Part shown: in pieces, positions 9,422 through 18,687 of the stretch
Numbering within the stretch: the first letter of the stretch is position 1
Layout: each line of letters opens with the position of its first letter
DNA from: Pseudomonadota bacterium
GTDB taxonomy: Bacteria; Pseudomonadota; Gammaproteobacteria; Pseudomonadales; Moraxellaceae
Assembly: GCA_021833365.1 (NCBI GenBank)
Contig: JAKBFV010000005.1
Coordinates: 1-63,475, forward strand
Direction: 5' to 3'
Length of the DNA: 63,475 nt
Notes under the pieces: model-generated
What the model was told of the DNA's origin: nothing
Databases searched by the model: none
The model's input: the letters and a program-made list of their open reading frames with translations, nothing else
Program-made: the position numbers and the translations under genes

Positions 9422-10192
9422 CTATGTGGCAGATGATCGCGCCTGAGCGACAAAGGCATTGAGCTCGGCGAGGGTCTGATCAAAACGCCCCTCTGCCTCG
9501 GCATAGCGCAGAAAGCCGACACGTTCGACGAGAATCTCTGCGGGTGTCGGCGTCTGTCGCAAAAGCGTCATCACTTCATCGGCGAAAGCTGAGAGCGGCT
9601 GATAGCCCGGCCGCGTCGCCTGCCCTGGCGTCAGGTCGGTCTGTACGGCCGGTGGCGCCAGCTCGATGACCTCGACCCGGCCCTGCAGGGCCGCACGCAG
9701 TGACAGCGTGTAGGAGTGCAGCGCCGCCTTGGTCGCGCTGTAAGTCGGACTTGAGGTCAATGGCACAAAGGCCAGGCCCGAGCTGACATTGATGATGGCG
9801 GCGTCGCGCTGGGCGGTGAGATGATCGATCAGCGCATCGATCAGGCGCAGAGGACCGAGCAGATTGGTGGTGATCGTCGCTTCGGCGTCGGTCAGATCGC
9901 GTCCCTGCGCAAGGTCCTCGAAGCGCATGATGCCGGCGTTATTGATGAGGACATTGATTTTAGGATGCTCGGCGAGCAGACGCTGCACGAAGTCGGCGAT
10001 GCCGGCATGGGTGTCGATGTCGAGGCTCAAGGCGTGCATGCGCGGGCGACCCGCACACGTCTGCGCCAAGGCCTCCAGGCGTCGCCCGGCGACGATGACC
10101 GTATTCCCGAGGTCATGGAAGCGCTGCGCCAGCGCCTGGCCAATGCCAGATCCGCCGCCAGTGATGAGGATGGTTTGATCGGTGGTTTTCAT
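9422..10192 (-). CDS. Short-chain dehydrogenase/reductase
   Basis: A 256-residue classical SDR oxidoreductase. It has the cofactor motif TGGGSGIG (residues 11-18), NNAG in the fourth strand region, and the active-site YSATK preceded by a conserved serine (NVSSG). The start at 10192 has an AAGGAGAT ribosome binding site. The arginine at the end of strand 2 (AGRR) suggests NADP(H). The substrate is unknown. It is transcribed divergently from a LysR regulator that probably controls it. Confidence 0.9.
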   Translation of the reverse strand: MKTTDQTILITGGGSGIGQALAQRFHDLGNTVIVAGRRLEALAQTCAGRPRMHALSLDIDTHAGIADFVQRLLAEHPKINVLINNAGIMRFEDLAQGRDLTDAEATITTNLLGPLRLIDALIDHLTAQRDAAIINVSSGLAFVPLTSSPTYSATKAALHSYTLSLRAALQGRVEVIELAPPAVQTDLTPGQATRPGYQPLSAFADEVMTLLRQTPTPAEILVERVGFLRYAEAEGRFDQTLAELNAFVAQARSSAT

Positions 10193-10335
10193 GAGGTGAT
10201 CTCCTTGTGTGAGCGGCTCAGAACGCCTGAGAGGCGACATCCCTCGCAGAGCGTGACAGCGACCATTCTATTGTTTGATGATATCCTGATAAATCACTCC
10301 TAACTGGATAGACTGTACAGAAATCACGACCTATC

Positions 10336-11241
10336 ATGGAACTCATCTCACAGCTGCGCATTTTCCTGCGGGTCAGCGACAGCGGCAGCTTCACCGCCGC
10401 CGCCGAACAAATGGGTCTACCGCGACCGACCGTATCGCTGGCCCTGCAACAACTGGAAACCCGCCTGGGAACGCGCCTGCTCAACCGCACGACGCGACGC
10501 GTCAGCCTAACCCAGGACGGCAGCGCCTTGCGTGACCGCGCCGCCGCTCTGATCGCCGACAGCGAGGAGCTGGAACAGCTCTTCCTTCCCGCCGCACAGG
10601 CCTTGCAAGGCCGTCTGCGTGTCGACCTACCCAGCCGTATCGCCCGTCGCCAAGTGGCACCGGCACTGCCAGATTTTCTGGCGCGCCACCCCGGTATCGC
10701 ACTGGAGCTCGGCGGCAGCGATCGGCACGCCGATCTCGTGCGCGAGGGCATCGACTGCGCCCTGCGCATCGGCGTCCTGGAGGCGAGTAGCCTGATCGTC
10801 AGACCTTTGGGACACTTTCGTCTCGCCAGCTGCGCCAGCCCGCACTATCTCGCTGAGCACGGCCGACCACAGCACCCGATGGAACTCACCCGACACCAGG
10901 CCGTACATTACATCGCCCCCAACAGTGGCCATGTCATACCCTGGTCATGGCTGGATCAGGGGCGGCTGCAGACCCAGACACTGACGGCCAGAATTGCGGT
11001 CAGCAGCGCCGAAACCTATATCGCTTGCGGGCTCGCCGGCCTCGGACTGATCCAGGTGCCAGCCTTCGACGTGCAGGAACACCTGCACAGTGGCGCTCTG
11101 GTGGAAGTGCTACCGGAATGGCCAGCGCCAGCGCTCCCCGTGCAGATCGTCTACCCGCACCGCCAGTACCTGGCGCCGCGCGTACGCGCCTTTGCTGACT
11201 GGATCGCTGTACTGCTGCGCGATCATCTCGAGGATGGATAG
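10336..11241 (+). CDS. LysR-family transcriptional regulator
   Basis: A 301-residue regulator with an N-terminal winged HTH (SGSFTAAAEQMGLPRPTVSLAL, about residues 15-38). The C-terminal periplasmic-binding-like effector domain follows. The LTTR orientation, divergent from the SDR gene across a 143-base intergenic region, suggests autoregulation and control of that enzyme. The effector is unknown. Confidence 0.92.
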   Translation: MELISQLRIFLRVSDSGSFTAAAEQMGLPRPTVSLALQQLETRLGTRLLNRTTRRVSLTQDGSALRDRAAALIADSEELEQLFLPAAQALQGRLRVDLPSRIARRQVAPALPDFLARHPGIALELGGSDRHADLVREGIDCALRIGVLEASSLIVRPLGHFRLASCASPHYLAEHGRPQHPMELTRHQAVHYIAPNSGHVIPWSWLDQGRLQTQTLTARIAVSSAETYIACGLAGLGLIQVPAFDVQEHLHSGALVEVLPEWPAPALPVQIVYPHRQYLAPRVRAFADWIAVLLRDHLEDG

Positions 11242-11243
11242 GG

Positions 11244-11278
11244 AAAAGCGTGGCGAGGGCGCTGAACCCTCTCCACGC
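11244..11278 (-). terminator. Intrinsic terminator of the ompW-like gene
   Basis: Reverse-strand hairpin with a GCGTGG/CCACGC outer stem continued by GAGGG/CCCTC, followed by TTTTCCC. It lies between the convergent ompW-like and lysR genes. Confidence 0.7.
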
Positions 11279-11310
11279 GGCCTACACCAACAAGCGCCTG
11301 CGGGCACGCA

Positions 11311-11919
11311 TCAGAAGCGGTACCCATACCCCACACCCCAGATCACGGGGTTGATGTGCAGATGCGTCACGACACTGCCGGCATCCTTGACCTCCAATCC
11401 ATCGTTGGTGATTTTCTTGACATCAAGGTTGAAGTAGCCATAGGACAGCAAGGGAATGTCTATCCCCGCCTGGAAGGCCAGGCCGAAGCTATTTTGCGTC
11501 GTGGTCATGCCCGGTCCCAGGTTGCTGGCATAAAAGCGTGTGTAGTTCAGGCCCGCACCGACATAGGGCTGCACATAGGGATTGCCTGGCAGAAAGTGAT
11601 ACTGCGCCGTCAATGTGGGGGGCAGGACAGCAACATTACCGAGCTTCTTGCCGCCCAGATCGACGGCGTGCCGCGACGTACCTGCGATCAGCTCAACCGC
11701 CCAAGTTGGCGTGTAGTAGTACGACAGATCAATCTCTGGCACGGTGGCATGATGCACCGAGAGCTGGTCAAGATTGCGCAGATCAGCACCATGGGTCTCG
11801 GTCAACGGCGATACCTGTAATGCACGGATACGCACTTCCCAGGAGCCATCATTGACATCGGCATGAGCCCAGTTAGCCACACAGCCCATCGCCACAACAG
11901 CGAGATAAAGCGAGCGCAT
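11311..11919 (-). CDS. OmpW-family outer-membrane protein
   Basis: A 202-residue protein with a cleavable signal peptide (about residues 1-20, cleavage near AHA-D) and an eight-strand beta-barrel pattern. It ends in the aromatic terminus GVGYGYRF required for Bam assembly. The stretch PTLTAQYHFLPGNPYVQPYV and the NPVIWGVG ending are typical of OmpW. OmpW porins carry small hydrophobic molecules, and E. coli ompW is FNR-activated. An FNR/ANR-like site lies about 100 bases upstream here. Confidence 0.92.
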   Translation of the reverse strand: MRSLYLAVVAMGCVANWAHADVNDGSWEVRIRALQVSPLTETHGADLRNLDQLSVHHATVPEIDLSYYYTPTWAVELIAGTSRHAVDLGGKKLGNVAVLPPTLTAQYHFLPGNPYVQPYVGAGLNYTRFYASNLGPGMTTTQNSFGLAFQAGIDIPLLSYGYFNLDVKKITNDGLEVKDAGSVVTHLHINPVIWGVGYGYRF

Positions 11920-12019
11920 AAAACCTCCTAAAATCAACTGAATGTCGGACCTTGGAGAGAGCCGACATCATCATCTTGTCACAATCGCCGATGAAGAACG
12001 GACAGAAGGCGCTGGTTCC

Positions 12020-12033
12020 CTGACGCAGATCAA
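12020..12033 (-). promoter_or_regulatory. FNR/ANR-like box upstream of the ompW-like gene
   Basis: Reverse-strand TTGATCTGCGTCAG matches TTGAT-N4-ATCAA with a perfect left arm and a GTCA right arm, a variant common in ANR/DNR boxes. It sits about 100 bases upstream of the ompW ATG. Confidence 0.5.
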
Positions 12034-12062
12034 GCGCAGCCTTGTGTTTTTTTAAAAAATCT

Positions 12063-12944
12063 TCATCTTGACACCCATTCCGTCGACTTTTTCCCGGCTT
12101 GCTGTGGCACCCAGTTCGGTCTGTGCCAGAGCACACGCAGGGTCTTGTAGCGCCAGGCATCAGCCCACATGCTGAAAAATTCGTCGAGATCGAGGCGCAG
12201 CGGATTGAGGGAGCGCGGCTGGCGGAAAGTGATGCCATAGTCGATGCGGCCGGCGGCAGATTCGTCGACGAAGGTACCGAAAAGACGGTCCCAGATGATG
12301 AGCACACCACCGAAATTGGTATCGAGCTGATCAGGGTTGCGGCCGTGGTGTACGCGATGGTGCGAGGGGGTGTTGAAGATGAATTCATACCAGGCTGGCA
12401 GGCGCCCTACGACTTCGGTGTGCAGGAAGAATTGGTAGAACAGATTGAGTTCGATCATCACCACCACCGACATCTTGTCGAAACCGATGAGCGCCAGCGG
12501 CAGCCACCAGAGAATGGCTAAACCGGAGAGATCGAAGAGGAAATTCTGGCGCAACGCCGTAGAGAGATTCATACGCTCGGAGCTGTGGTGCACGGCGTGC
12601 ACGCACCAGCCGTAGCGCACCTTATGGAAAAAGGTATGCACCCCGTAAAAAATGAAATCCACAGCGAAGAAGAGCACGATCATGCCCAGCCAGCGCTGCG
12701 CGGGATGGTAATGCAGGCCGTGCGCGGCGATGCGATCGTAGAAATGTGTGACGAAGATGGCGACGACGATGCCGTCCGTGACCTTGTAGAGCAGGCCGGT
12801 CGTGATATTGGCGAGAGTCTCGCGCAGATCGTAGGCCTGGGGACGCTGGTGGCGGCGCCAGTAGCTACGTTCGAGGGCGATGAGAACGAGGAAGAAGCTC
12901 CCGGCGATGAGGATAAAGCCCAGTGCGTGCAGAATGTCGTTCAT
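12063..12944 (-). CDS. Sterol desaturase / fatty acid hydroxylase family protein
   Basis: A 293-residue membrane di-iron oxygenase-type protein with about four to five membrane helices. The histidine boxes are complete: HTFFH, HAVHH and HRVHH. The family hydroxylates or desaturates lipids, sterols or carotenoids using O2. The substrate here is unknown. It stands alone between the ompW-like gene and tRNA-Ser. Confidence 0.88.
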   Translation of the reverse strand: MNDILHALGFILIAGSFFLVLIALERSYWRRHQRPQAYDLRETLANITTGLLYKVTDGIVVAIFVTHFYDRIAAHGLHYHPAQRWLGMIVLFFAVDFIFYGVHTFFHKVRYGWCVHAVHHSSERMNLSTALRQNFLFDLSGLAILWWLPLALIGFDKMSVVVMIELNLFYQFFLHTEVVGRLPAWYEFIFNTPSHHRVHHGRNPDQLDTNFGGVLIIWDRLFGTFVDESAAGRIDYGITFRQPRSLNPLRLDLDEFFSMWADAWRYKTLRVLWHRPNWVPQQAGKKSTEWVSR

Positions 12945-13229
12945 GATAGGGTCTCCGGCTTGAGTCTCGCAGGATCGCGCGTCTCACGTCAGACTGATTG
13001 ACCCTGCGCAGGCTCTTTTTGACATAGTGCGCCATCCGTATCCGCCCCCATCCTGCGTATCGCCGGCGCGACCCCCCCCCGCTGAGCGCTGGGCTGATCA
13101 CGAGCCGCTGCAGAGCCGTCACCGAAGGGAAGCCGAGCTGGGCTTGGCCTGGACGTTGGCATCGTGATGGACACGCAGAGGCGAGCCGCCCATACCCTGC
13201 CAGGGCATGCGATCTATAGGGAACAGCGG
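12945..13229 (+). other. Non-coding stretch, no gene recognised
   Basis: About 285 bases between the desaturase start and the tRNA-Ser terminator. It contains a run of nine C (13071-13079 region) and short unsupported open frames. It presumably holds the desaturase promoter. Confidence 0.45.
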
Positions 13230-13253
13230 GAAAAGAGTGCACTTCAATGCACT
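13230..13253 (-). terminator. Probable terminator of tRNA-Ser
   Basis: Reverse-strand hairpin AGTGCA-N6-TGCACT followed by CTTTTCC, about 50 bases past the tRNA-Ser 3' end. The stem is only six pairs, so confidence is moderate. Confidence 0.45.
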
Positions 13254-13302
13254 GAAAAGCCAGATCTGCAAGGAGCAGCGGCGATGCGTCAGCAAGGGGA
13301 AG

Positions 13303-13393
13303 TGGCGGAGAGGGTGGGATTTGAACCCACGGTAGGGGAGACCCCTACTTCGGATTTCGAGTCCGACCCGTTCAGCCGCTCCGGCACCTCTCC
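13303..13393 (-). tRNA. tRNA-Ser (anticodon CGA)
   Basis: A 91-nt class II tRNA with acceptor GGAGAGG, encoded CCA, a long variable arm (TAGGGGTCTCCCCTA) and anticodon CGA in GGACTCGAAATCC. Confidence 0.96.
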
Positions 13394-13406
13394 GCAAGAG
13401 GCGCCA

Positions 13407-13435
13407 AAGATACCTGCTTCGCCCCTTGCTGACAA
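13407..13435 (-). promoter_or_regulatory. Sigma-70 promoter of tRNA-Ser
   Basis: Reverse-strand -35 TTGTCA (13430-13435), a 17-base spacer and -10 TATCTT (13407-13412), about 14 bases before the tRNA 5' end. Confidence 0.6.
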
Positions 13436-13441
13436 GTTTTT

Positions 13442-13660
13442 TCAGAGAGGAACGTCATCCACCGTGTCGGCGGCGGTCTGAATCGCCTTGTTGGCGGTAT
13501 TTCCGGCCACTGGCACGATGGAGACGACGGCGCCAACCAAGCGCATCGGCACCGTCACCAGCTTGGTCAGCACGCAACCGCTCAGACTGCTCACCAGCAC
13601 AGCGAGGACGGCAGTGCGCGCCATCCAGGGCAGCACTTTGGTGTGTTGTTGGGTACTCAT
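13442..13660 (-). CDS. Small lipoprotein-like protein, DUF6726-type
   Basis: A 72-residue protein with a hydrophobic N-terminal segment ending in a lipobox (LVSSLSGC, cysteine at about residue 29). A conserved-looking segment PMRLVGAVVSIVPVAGNTANKAI follows in part, then DTVDDVPL. It is therefore probably anchored to a membrane by a lipid. The order dapA-bamC-purC-this gene on one strand suggests co-transcription. Function is unknown, and the DUF assignment is from memory of similar small proteins. Confidence 0.7.
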   Translation of the reverse strand: MSTQQHTKVLPWMARTAVLAVLVSSLSGCVLTKLVTVPMRLVGAVVSIVPVAGNTANKAIQTAADTVDDVPL

Positions 13661-13697
13661 GACTTGCATCTCTCTACTCCCTGTTGAAAATCTCATG

Positions 13698-14411
13698 TCA
13701 GTCAAACTGGATACCGAGGCGATGCCCGACTTCCTCATAGGCTTCGACCACCCCGCCCAGACCCTGGCGGAACCTGTCCTTGTCGAGCTTGTTGCGCGTC
13801 TGTCGATCCCAAAGCCGACAGCCATCCGGCGAGAACTCGTCGCCGAGCAGGATATCGCCGTGGTGCAGGCCGAATTCGAGCTTGAAGTCGACCAGGAGCA
13901 TGTCACCGCCGGCAAAAAGCTCCTTGAGCACCGCATTCACCTGCAAGGAGAGCTCATGCATGCGCGCCAGCTGCACCGGCGTCGCCCAGCCGAAAGACAG
14001 GGCGTGCGATTCGTTGATCATCGGATCACCGAGCGCATCATTCTTCAAAAACAGCTCATAGGTCGGCGGCAGCAGCTCCTGCCCTTCGCTGACACCGAGG
14101 CGCTTGCACAAGGAGCCGGCGGCAAAGTTGCGCACCACGCACTCGACCGGGATCATCTGCAGACGCTTGACCAGCGACTCATGCGCGCTGAGCTGGCGCA
14201 CGAAGTGGCTAGCGATGCCCGCCTCTGCCAGACGCGTCATGATGAAGGTGTTGAAGGTGTTGTTCACCCGCCCCTTGCGCTCGAGCTGTTCGAGCTTCTG
14301 GCCATTGAAAGCCGATGTGTCATCGCGGTATTCCATGACCAGGAGATCGGGATCTTCACTGGCATACACCGACTTAGCCTTGCCCTTGTACAGCAATTGC
14401 CCTTTTTGCAT
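13698..14411 (-). CDS. purC: Phosphoribosylaminoimidazole-succinocarboxamide synthase
   Basis: A 237-residue SAICAR synthase of de novo purine synthesis, which joins CAIR and aspartate with ATP. Family signatures include [11 protein letters not shown], the [10 protein letters not shown] stretch and LVDFKLEFG. The ATG at 14411 was chosen for its match to the family N-terminus; another ATG lies two codons upstream. It follows bamC with an 11-base gap, the conserved dapA-bamC-purC order. Confidence 0.96.
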   Translation of the reverse strand: MQKGQLLYKGKAKSVYASEDPDLLVMEYRDDTSAFNGQKLEQLERKGRVNNTFNTFIMTRLAEAGIASHFVRQLSAHESLVKRLQMIPVECVVRNFAAGSLCKRLGVSEGQELLPPTYELFLKNDALGDPMINESHALSFGWATPVQLARMHELSLQVNAVLKELFAGGDMLLVDFKLEFGLHHGDILLGDEFSPDGCRLWDRQTRNKLDKDRFRQGLGGVVEAYEEVGHRLGIQFD

Positions 14412-14422
14412 GGTCATCTCTC

Positions 14423-15031
14423 TCAGGGGGTCGTCGCCGGCCAAACTTTCTGCAGCCGCTGCAACAAGACGCGACTGGCGACCGCATCGGCCGGCGTTTC
14501 ATCATCATTCTGCAAGGCGATCTGCCAGTTGTCGACGCTGCGCGACAGACGCACCTGCACGCTGCTCGTCTGATGCGGCAGGGTGACGTAGATCAGCGCC
14601 AGCGAACGATTTCTGTCCTTGATCGGCGTCTGCGTGCGCGCCAGGGCCAAGTTGAGCTGATCCCAGGTCAGATCAAAACCGCTGCCACCGACATAGAGCA
14701 CCGGAAAGCCATTACCGTCGCGACCGAGACTGAGCTGCCAGTGGATGACGGCACCGGCCTGCTGTGCCTCGGCCTTGGCATCTTTCTGTGAAACCTGCAA
14801 AGGCTGCGGCGGCGGCAGCTCGGCCTCGCCATGATGCACCGTTTTTTGCGCCTGCGGCGACAATTCTGGCACCGGAAACAGTTCCTGCGGTGGACGTATG
14901 CTCATGCCTGGCGGCGCCACCGGCGGCTTGATCGAGCCGGCTTGCATGAAGACCGGCTTACGATGCAACCAGTGACAGGCGCTGAGCGCCACTGACAACA
15001 GCAAGATGCTGGTGAGTCGTTTAAAGTTCAC
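14423..15031 (-). CDS. bamC: Outer-membrane assembly lipoprotein BamC (short form)
   Basis: A 202-residue lipoprotein. The N-terminus is a signal peptide with lipobox ALSAC (cysteine at about residue 19), followed by a proline-rich unstructured segment. One helix-grip-like domain follows (about residues 95-200, including [13 protein letters not shown]). BamC of E. coli is about 344 residues with two such domains, so this copy lacks the C-terminal one. The GTG start at 15031 overlaps the dapA stop by 4 bases. The identity rests on the gene order as much as on sequence. Confidence 0.82.
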   Translation of the reverse strand: MNFKRLTSILLLSVALSACHWLHRKPVFMQAGSIKPPVAPPGMSIRPPQELFPVPELSPQAQKTVHHGEAELPPPQPLQVSQKDAKAEAQQAGAVIHWQLSLGRDGNGFPVLYVGGSGFDLTWDQLNLALARTQTPIKDRNRSLALIYVTLPHQTSSVQVRLSRSVDNWQIALQNDDETPADAVASRVLLQRLQKVWPATTP

Positions 15032-15903
15032 AGCAGGCCCGCCTGCTGCAGGGCCGCGCGCACCACGCCCTGTGATGCCTCGGTCAGCCAGGTCAACGGC
15101 AGACGTATGCCGGTATCGATGCGGCCCATGGCGTGCAAGGCCCACTTGACGGGAATGGGGCTCGATTCGACAAAGAGGTCACGATGCAGAGCGCGCAGAG
15201 GCGCATCGATACGCAGGACACCCGCTTCATCGCCGGCCAGAGCCGCCTGACAGAGCTGCGCCATGGCCGCTGGCGCGACGTTGGCAGTCACCGAGATATT
15301 GCCACGCGCGCCGCGCAGCATGAGCTCGCCTGCGCTGGCGTCATCGCCGGAGTAGACGGCGATGCGTCCTTTCAGGCCATGCATGAGCTCGACACCACGA
15401 GCGATCTGGCCGGTGGCATCCTTGATGCCGACGATACCCGGCACCTCGGCGAGGCGCAGCACCGTCTCATTGCTGAGATCGACGCCGGTACGCCCCGGCA
15501 CGTTATAGAGTATCTGGGCGACGTCGACCTGCTCGGCGATGGCACGATGATGACGATAGAGCCCTTCCTGAGTCGGCCGGTTGTAGTAGGGCGTCACCAG
15601 CAGGCAGGCATCGACCCCGAGACGGGCTGCTGCGGCGGTGAGCTCGATGGCCTCGCGCGTTGAATTGGCACCGGTCCCGGCGATCACCCGCAGACGCCCC
15701 GCCGCCACCTGCATGACCCGCTCGATGACGCGCAGATGCTCCTCGACGTCGAGGGTCGCCGACTCCCCCGTGGTGCCCACCGCGACGATGCCGTGCGTCC
15801 CTTCCTGGACATGCCATTCGACCAGGGCGGCGAGCGCCGCATCATCGACGCTGCCATCACGATGCATGGGCGTCACCATGGCCACCAGACTGCCCGCTAT
15901 CAT
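15028..15903 (-). CDS. dapA: 4-hydroxy-tetrahydrodipicolinate synthase
   Basis: A 291-residue TIM-barrel lyase that condenses pyruvate and aspartate semialdehyde in lysine and diaminopimelate synthesis. It shows the GTTGES motif, the catalytic Tyr in YNVPGRTG and the Schiff-base Lys in GIKDATG. It is the first gene of the dapA-bamC-purC unit. The ATG at 15903 gives the standard length. Confidence 0.96.
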   Translation of the reverse strand: MIAGSLVAMVTPMHRDGSVDDAALAALVEWHVQEGTHGIVAVGTTGESATLDVEEHLRVIERVMQVAAGRLRVIAGTGANSTREAIELTAAAARLGVDACLLVTPYYNRPTQEGLYRHHRAIAEQVDVAQILYNVPGRTGVDLSNETVLRLAEVPGIVGIKDATGQIARGVELMHGLKGRIAVYSGDDASAGELMLRGARGNISVTANVAPAAMAQLCQAALAGDEAGVLRIDAPLRALHRDLFVESSPIPVKWALHAMGRIDTGIRLPLTWLTEASQGVVRAALQQAGLL

Positions 15904-16021
15904 CAGAAACTCTCCACCCATGAAAGTCGACATCTTACCGTTGCGCCGCCTTCAGGTGCAAATGCTATAGCCGTCGCCGCGAAAGGGTTACACTGTCGAG
16001 GATGAGCAAGAGGAGTGAGCC

Positions 16022-18244
16022 ATGCCCGCATCGACGCAACTTGCCCTGGCCGGCCTGCATTGCGCCAGCTGTGTCCAACGCGTCAAAACCGCCCTGATGG
16101 CGGTGCCCGGCGTCAGCGCAGCGACGGTCAACCTCGCCGATCGCAGCGCCATGGTGCAAGGCGAGGCCAGCCCCGAAGCCCTGTTGCAAGCGGTACGGAC
16201 GACGGGGTTTCAGGCCTGGGTCGTCGACGATGAGCGCGATGCCCTGCTCGTACAGGAGCGCGCCGGTCGGCGCGAGTACCGCGGCAAGCTCTGGCGCACG
16301 GCGCTCGGCCTGAGCTACGGCACCTGGCTGATGCTGCACATGCACCACCTGGCACGCCTCTCTGCCCTCATCGCGGCGGAGCGCCACGAGTTGCTGACCC
16401 TGGCGGCGCTCACCGCCGCCGTCATGCTCGCCAGCGGCTGGCACTTTTTTGCCGGCGCCTGGGCAGCGCTGCGCCAGCGTAGCGCCAGCATGGATACCCT
16501 GATCAGTCTCGGCACCCTCGCCGCCTGGGGGTACTCGGCGGTGGTCGTCACTTGGCCACGCAGCCTGCCGACGGAAGCCCGCCACGTCTATTTCGAGGCA
16601 GCGGTGATGATCATCGCCCTGGTCAACCTCGGCAGCCTGCTCGAAAGCAGTGCAAGGCGCAAAGCACAAGGCGCCATCCGCGAGCTGGTGGCGCTGCAAC
16701 CCGACACCGCCACCTTGCGCGACGGTGACGGCGAGAGGAGCGTCGCCATCACCCAGCTGCGCCCCGGCGACCGCCTGCTCCTACGCGCCGGCGAACGCAT
16801 CGCCGTCGACGCCGAAGTCGCCGAAGGTGAAGTGCGCGTCGATGAATCCATGCTCACCGGTGAGTATCAGCCGGTGCTCAAAGCCGTCGCCACCCAGCTG
16901 CATGCCGGCAGCCTCGTTCTCAGCGGCAGCGCCGAGATCATCGTCACCCATATCGGTTCCGAGACCAGCCTCGCCGAGATCATTCGCCGCGTCCGTGAAG
17001 CGCAGAATGCCCGCCCGCCGATCGCTAATCGCGTCGATCGTGTCGCCGCCGCCTTTGTGCCGGCGATCCTTTTCATCGCCGCCCTGACCTTCGGCCTCTG
17101 GCTGCTTCTCGGCCCATCACCCCACCTCGCGCACGCTCTCATCGCCACCGTCTCGGTACTCATCATCGCCTGCCCCTGCGCCCTCGGTCTCGCCGTGCCG
17201 ATGTCGATCATGATGGCCTCCGGCCTCGCCGCACGTCATGGCATCCTCATCCGCGATGGCGCAGCTCTGCAGATGGCCAGCCGCATGAGCTGCATCATCT
17301 TCGACAAGACCGGCACACTGACGCAGGGACGCGGCTCCCTGACCCATATCGAAGCCCACGCCGAATATGACGACAAGACCCTGCTGCGCTGGGCGGCGGC
17401 GGCCGAGTTCGCCTCGGAACACGTCTTCGCGCGCGCCATCCTCGCCCACTTCGCCAGCACCGACCTGCTGCGCCCGAGCGCCGAGAACTTTCAGAGCATC
17501 GCCGGTGGCGGCATCCAGGCACGTGTCGAAGGCCACGACATCGTCCTCGGCAACGCCGCCCTCCTGCGCGCCCAGGGGGTCAGTCTGCCCGATCTCGACG
17601 CCAGCCTGCTGACCTGGGGGAGCGCCGGCGTCAGCCCCATCCTGATGAGTGTCGACGCGCGTTTCGTCGGTCTATTCGGCATCAGCGACACCCTGCGCCC
17701 GGAAGCACGCATCGCCCTTGGCCGCTTGCGCCAGATCGGTCTGCGCACCTGCCTGTTGAGCGGCGACAGCCGCGAGAACACCGCTGCGCTGGCGCAGTCT
17801 CTCGGCATCGAAACCTTCTGGGGGGGGCAGTCGCCGGCCGACAAACTCGCCCTCCTGCATCAGGAGCAAGTGCGCGGCGAGATCGTCGGCATGGTCGGCG
17901 ATGGCATCAACGACGCTCCCGCCCTGGCTGCCGCCGACGTCGGCTTCGCCATCGGCCAGGGCACCGATGTCGCCATGGCGGCGAGCGGCATCACCCTCAC
18001 CGGCAGCGACCTGAACAAGATCTTCATCGCCATCCGTCTATCACGCGCCACCTTGCGCAATATCCATCAGAATCTGTGGGCGGCCTTCATCTATAACCTG
18101 ATCGCTGTTCCTGTCGCCGCTGGCGCCCTCTATCCGTGGACACACTGGCAGCTCAACCCCATGCTCGCCGCCGCCGCCATGGCCGCTTCTTCGCTGACCG
18201 TGGTGCTCAATGCCAGCCGACTGCGCTGGCTGAAGCTGGACTGA
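16022..18244 (+). CDS. copA: Copper-translocating P1B-type ATPase
   Basis: A 740-residue P1B-ATPase, likely exporting Cu(I) across the inner membrane. It has one N-terminal HMA domain with the metal site CASC (C14, C17), a TGEYQP actuator motif, the membrane CPC site (residues 384-386) and the phosphorylation motif DKTGTLT (D428). The hinge is GDGINDAPALAAADVG, and the C-terminal helices carry the N and MAASS pattern of copper pumps. The usual HP dipeptide of the nucleotide-binding domain reads SEHVFA (H467, V468), so the proline is missing. Cu versus another soft metal is inferred. Confidence 0.9.
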   Translation: MPASTQLALAGLHCASCVQRVKTALMAVPGVSAATVNLADRSAMVQGEASPEALLQAVRTTGFQAWVVDDERDALLVQERAGRREYRGKLWRTALGLSYGTWLMLHMHHLARLSALIAAERHELLTLAALTAAVMLASGWHFFAGAWAALRQRSASMDTLISLGTLAAWGYSAVVVTWPRSLPTEARHVYFEAAVMIIALVNLGSLLESSARRKAQGAIRELVALQPDTATLRDGDGERSVAITQLRPGDRLLLRAGERIAVDAEVAEGEVRVDESMLTGEYQPVLKAVATQLHAGSLVLSGSAEIIVTHIGSETSLAEIIRRVREAQNARPPIANRVDRVAAAFVPAILFIAALTFGLWLLLGPSPHLAHALIATVSVLIIACPCALGLAVPMSIMMASGLAARHGILIRDGAALQMASRMSCIIFDKTGTLTQGRGSLTHIEAHAEYDDKTLLRWAAAAEFASEHVFARAILAHFASTDLLRPSAENFQSIAGGGIQARVEGHDIVLGNAALLRAQGVSLPDLDASLLTWGSAGVSPILMSVDARFVGLFGISDTLRPEARIALGRLRQIGLRTCLLSGDSRENTAALAQSLGIETFWGGQSPADKLALLHQEQVRGEIVGMVGDGINDAPALAAADVGFAIGQGTDVAMAASGITLTGSDLNKIFIAIRLSRATLRNIHQNLWAAFIYNLIAVPVAAGALYPWTHWQLNPMLAAAAMAASSLTVVLNASRLRWLKLD

Positions 18245-18676
18245 TCAGCCGCGCGTCGGCGCGGGAGCGTTCATGCCGCGCAACTCGGGCGGCTGATACT
18301 TCTCATCATGTTTGGCCAGGACCTGATCGGCCTCGACTTCGCCATGTTCGAAACGGCCACTGGCGATGATGCCCTGACCTTCACGAAAGAGATCGGGCAG
18401 GATGCCGGTGTAGACCACCGGCACTTGATGCTGAAAGTCGGTGATCATGAAATGCACCGTCAACGAGTTGGCACTATGCTGCACCGAGCCTTTCACCACC
18501 ATGCCACCGGCGCGCAGACGCACACCCGACGGCGCATCGCCGGCGACGAGTTGGCTCGGGGTGTAGAACAGGTTGATATTCTGGCGCAAGGCATAGGTGG
18601 TCAGCCCGACGGCGAGAGCGACGGCGAGGACGATGGCAGCCAGAATGATGAGGCGCTTGCGGCGTTGCGGTTTCAT
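18245..18676 (-). CDS. ccmE: Cytochrome c maturation heme chaperone
   Basis: A 143-residue membrane-anchored periplasmic heme chaperone that binds heme covalently before handing it to the CcmF/H ligase. The heme-binding histidine is H123 in VLAKHDEKY. One N-terminal membrane helix (about residues 8-30) follows a basic start. It is the last ccm gene here and converges on copA; ccmF, ccmG and ccmH do not follow. Confidence 0.95.
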   Translation of the reverse strand: MKPQRRKRLIILAAIVLAVALAVGLTTYALRQNINLFYTPSQLVAGDAPSGVRLRAGGMVVKGSVQHSANSLTVHFMITDFQHQVPVVYTGILPDLFREGQGIIASGRFEHGEVEADQVLAKHDEKYQPPELRGMNAPAPTRG

Positions 18677-18687
18677 GGGATCTCCTG

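Noticed and set aside
15665-15685. TGGCACCGG in dapA as a sigma-54 promoter
   Set aside because: No TTGC element at the right spacing and it lies within a coding region.
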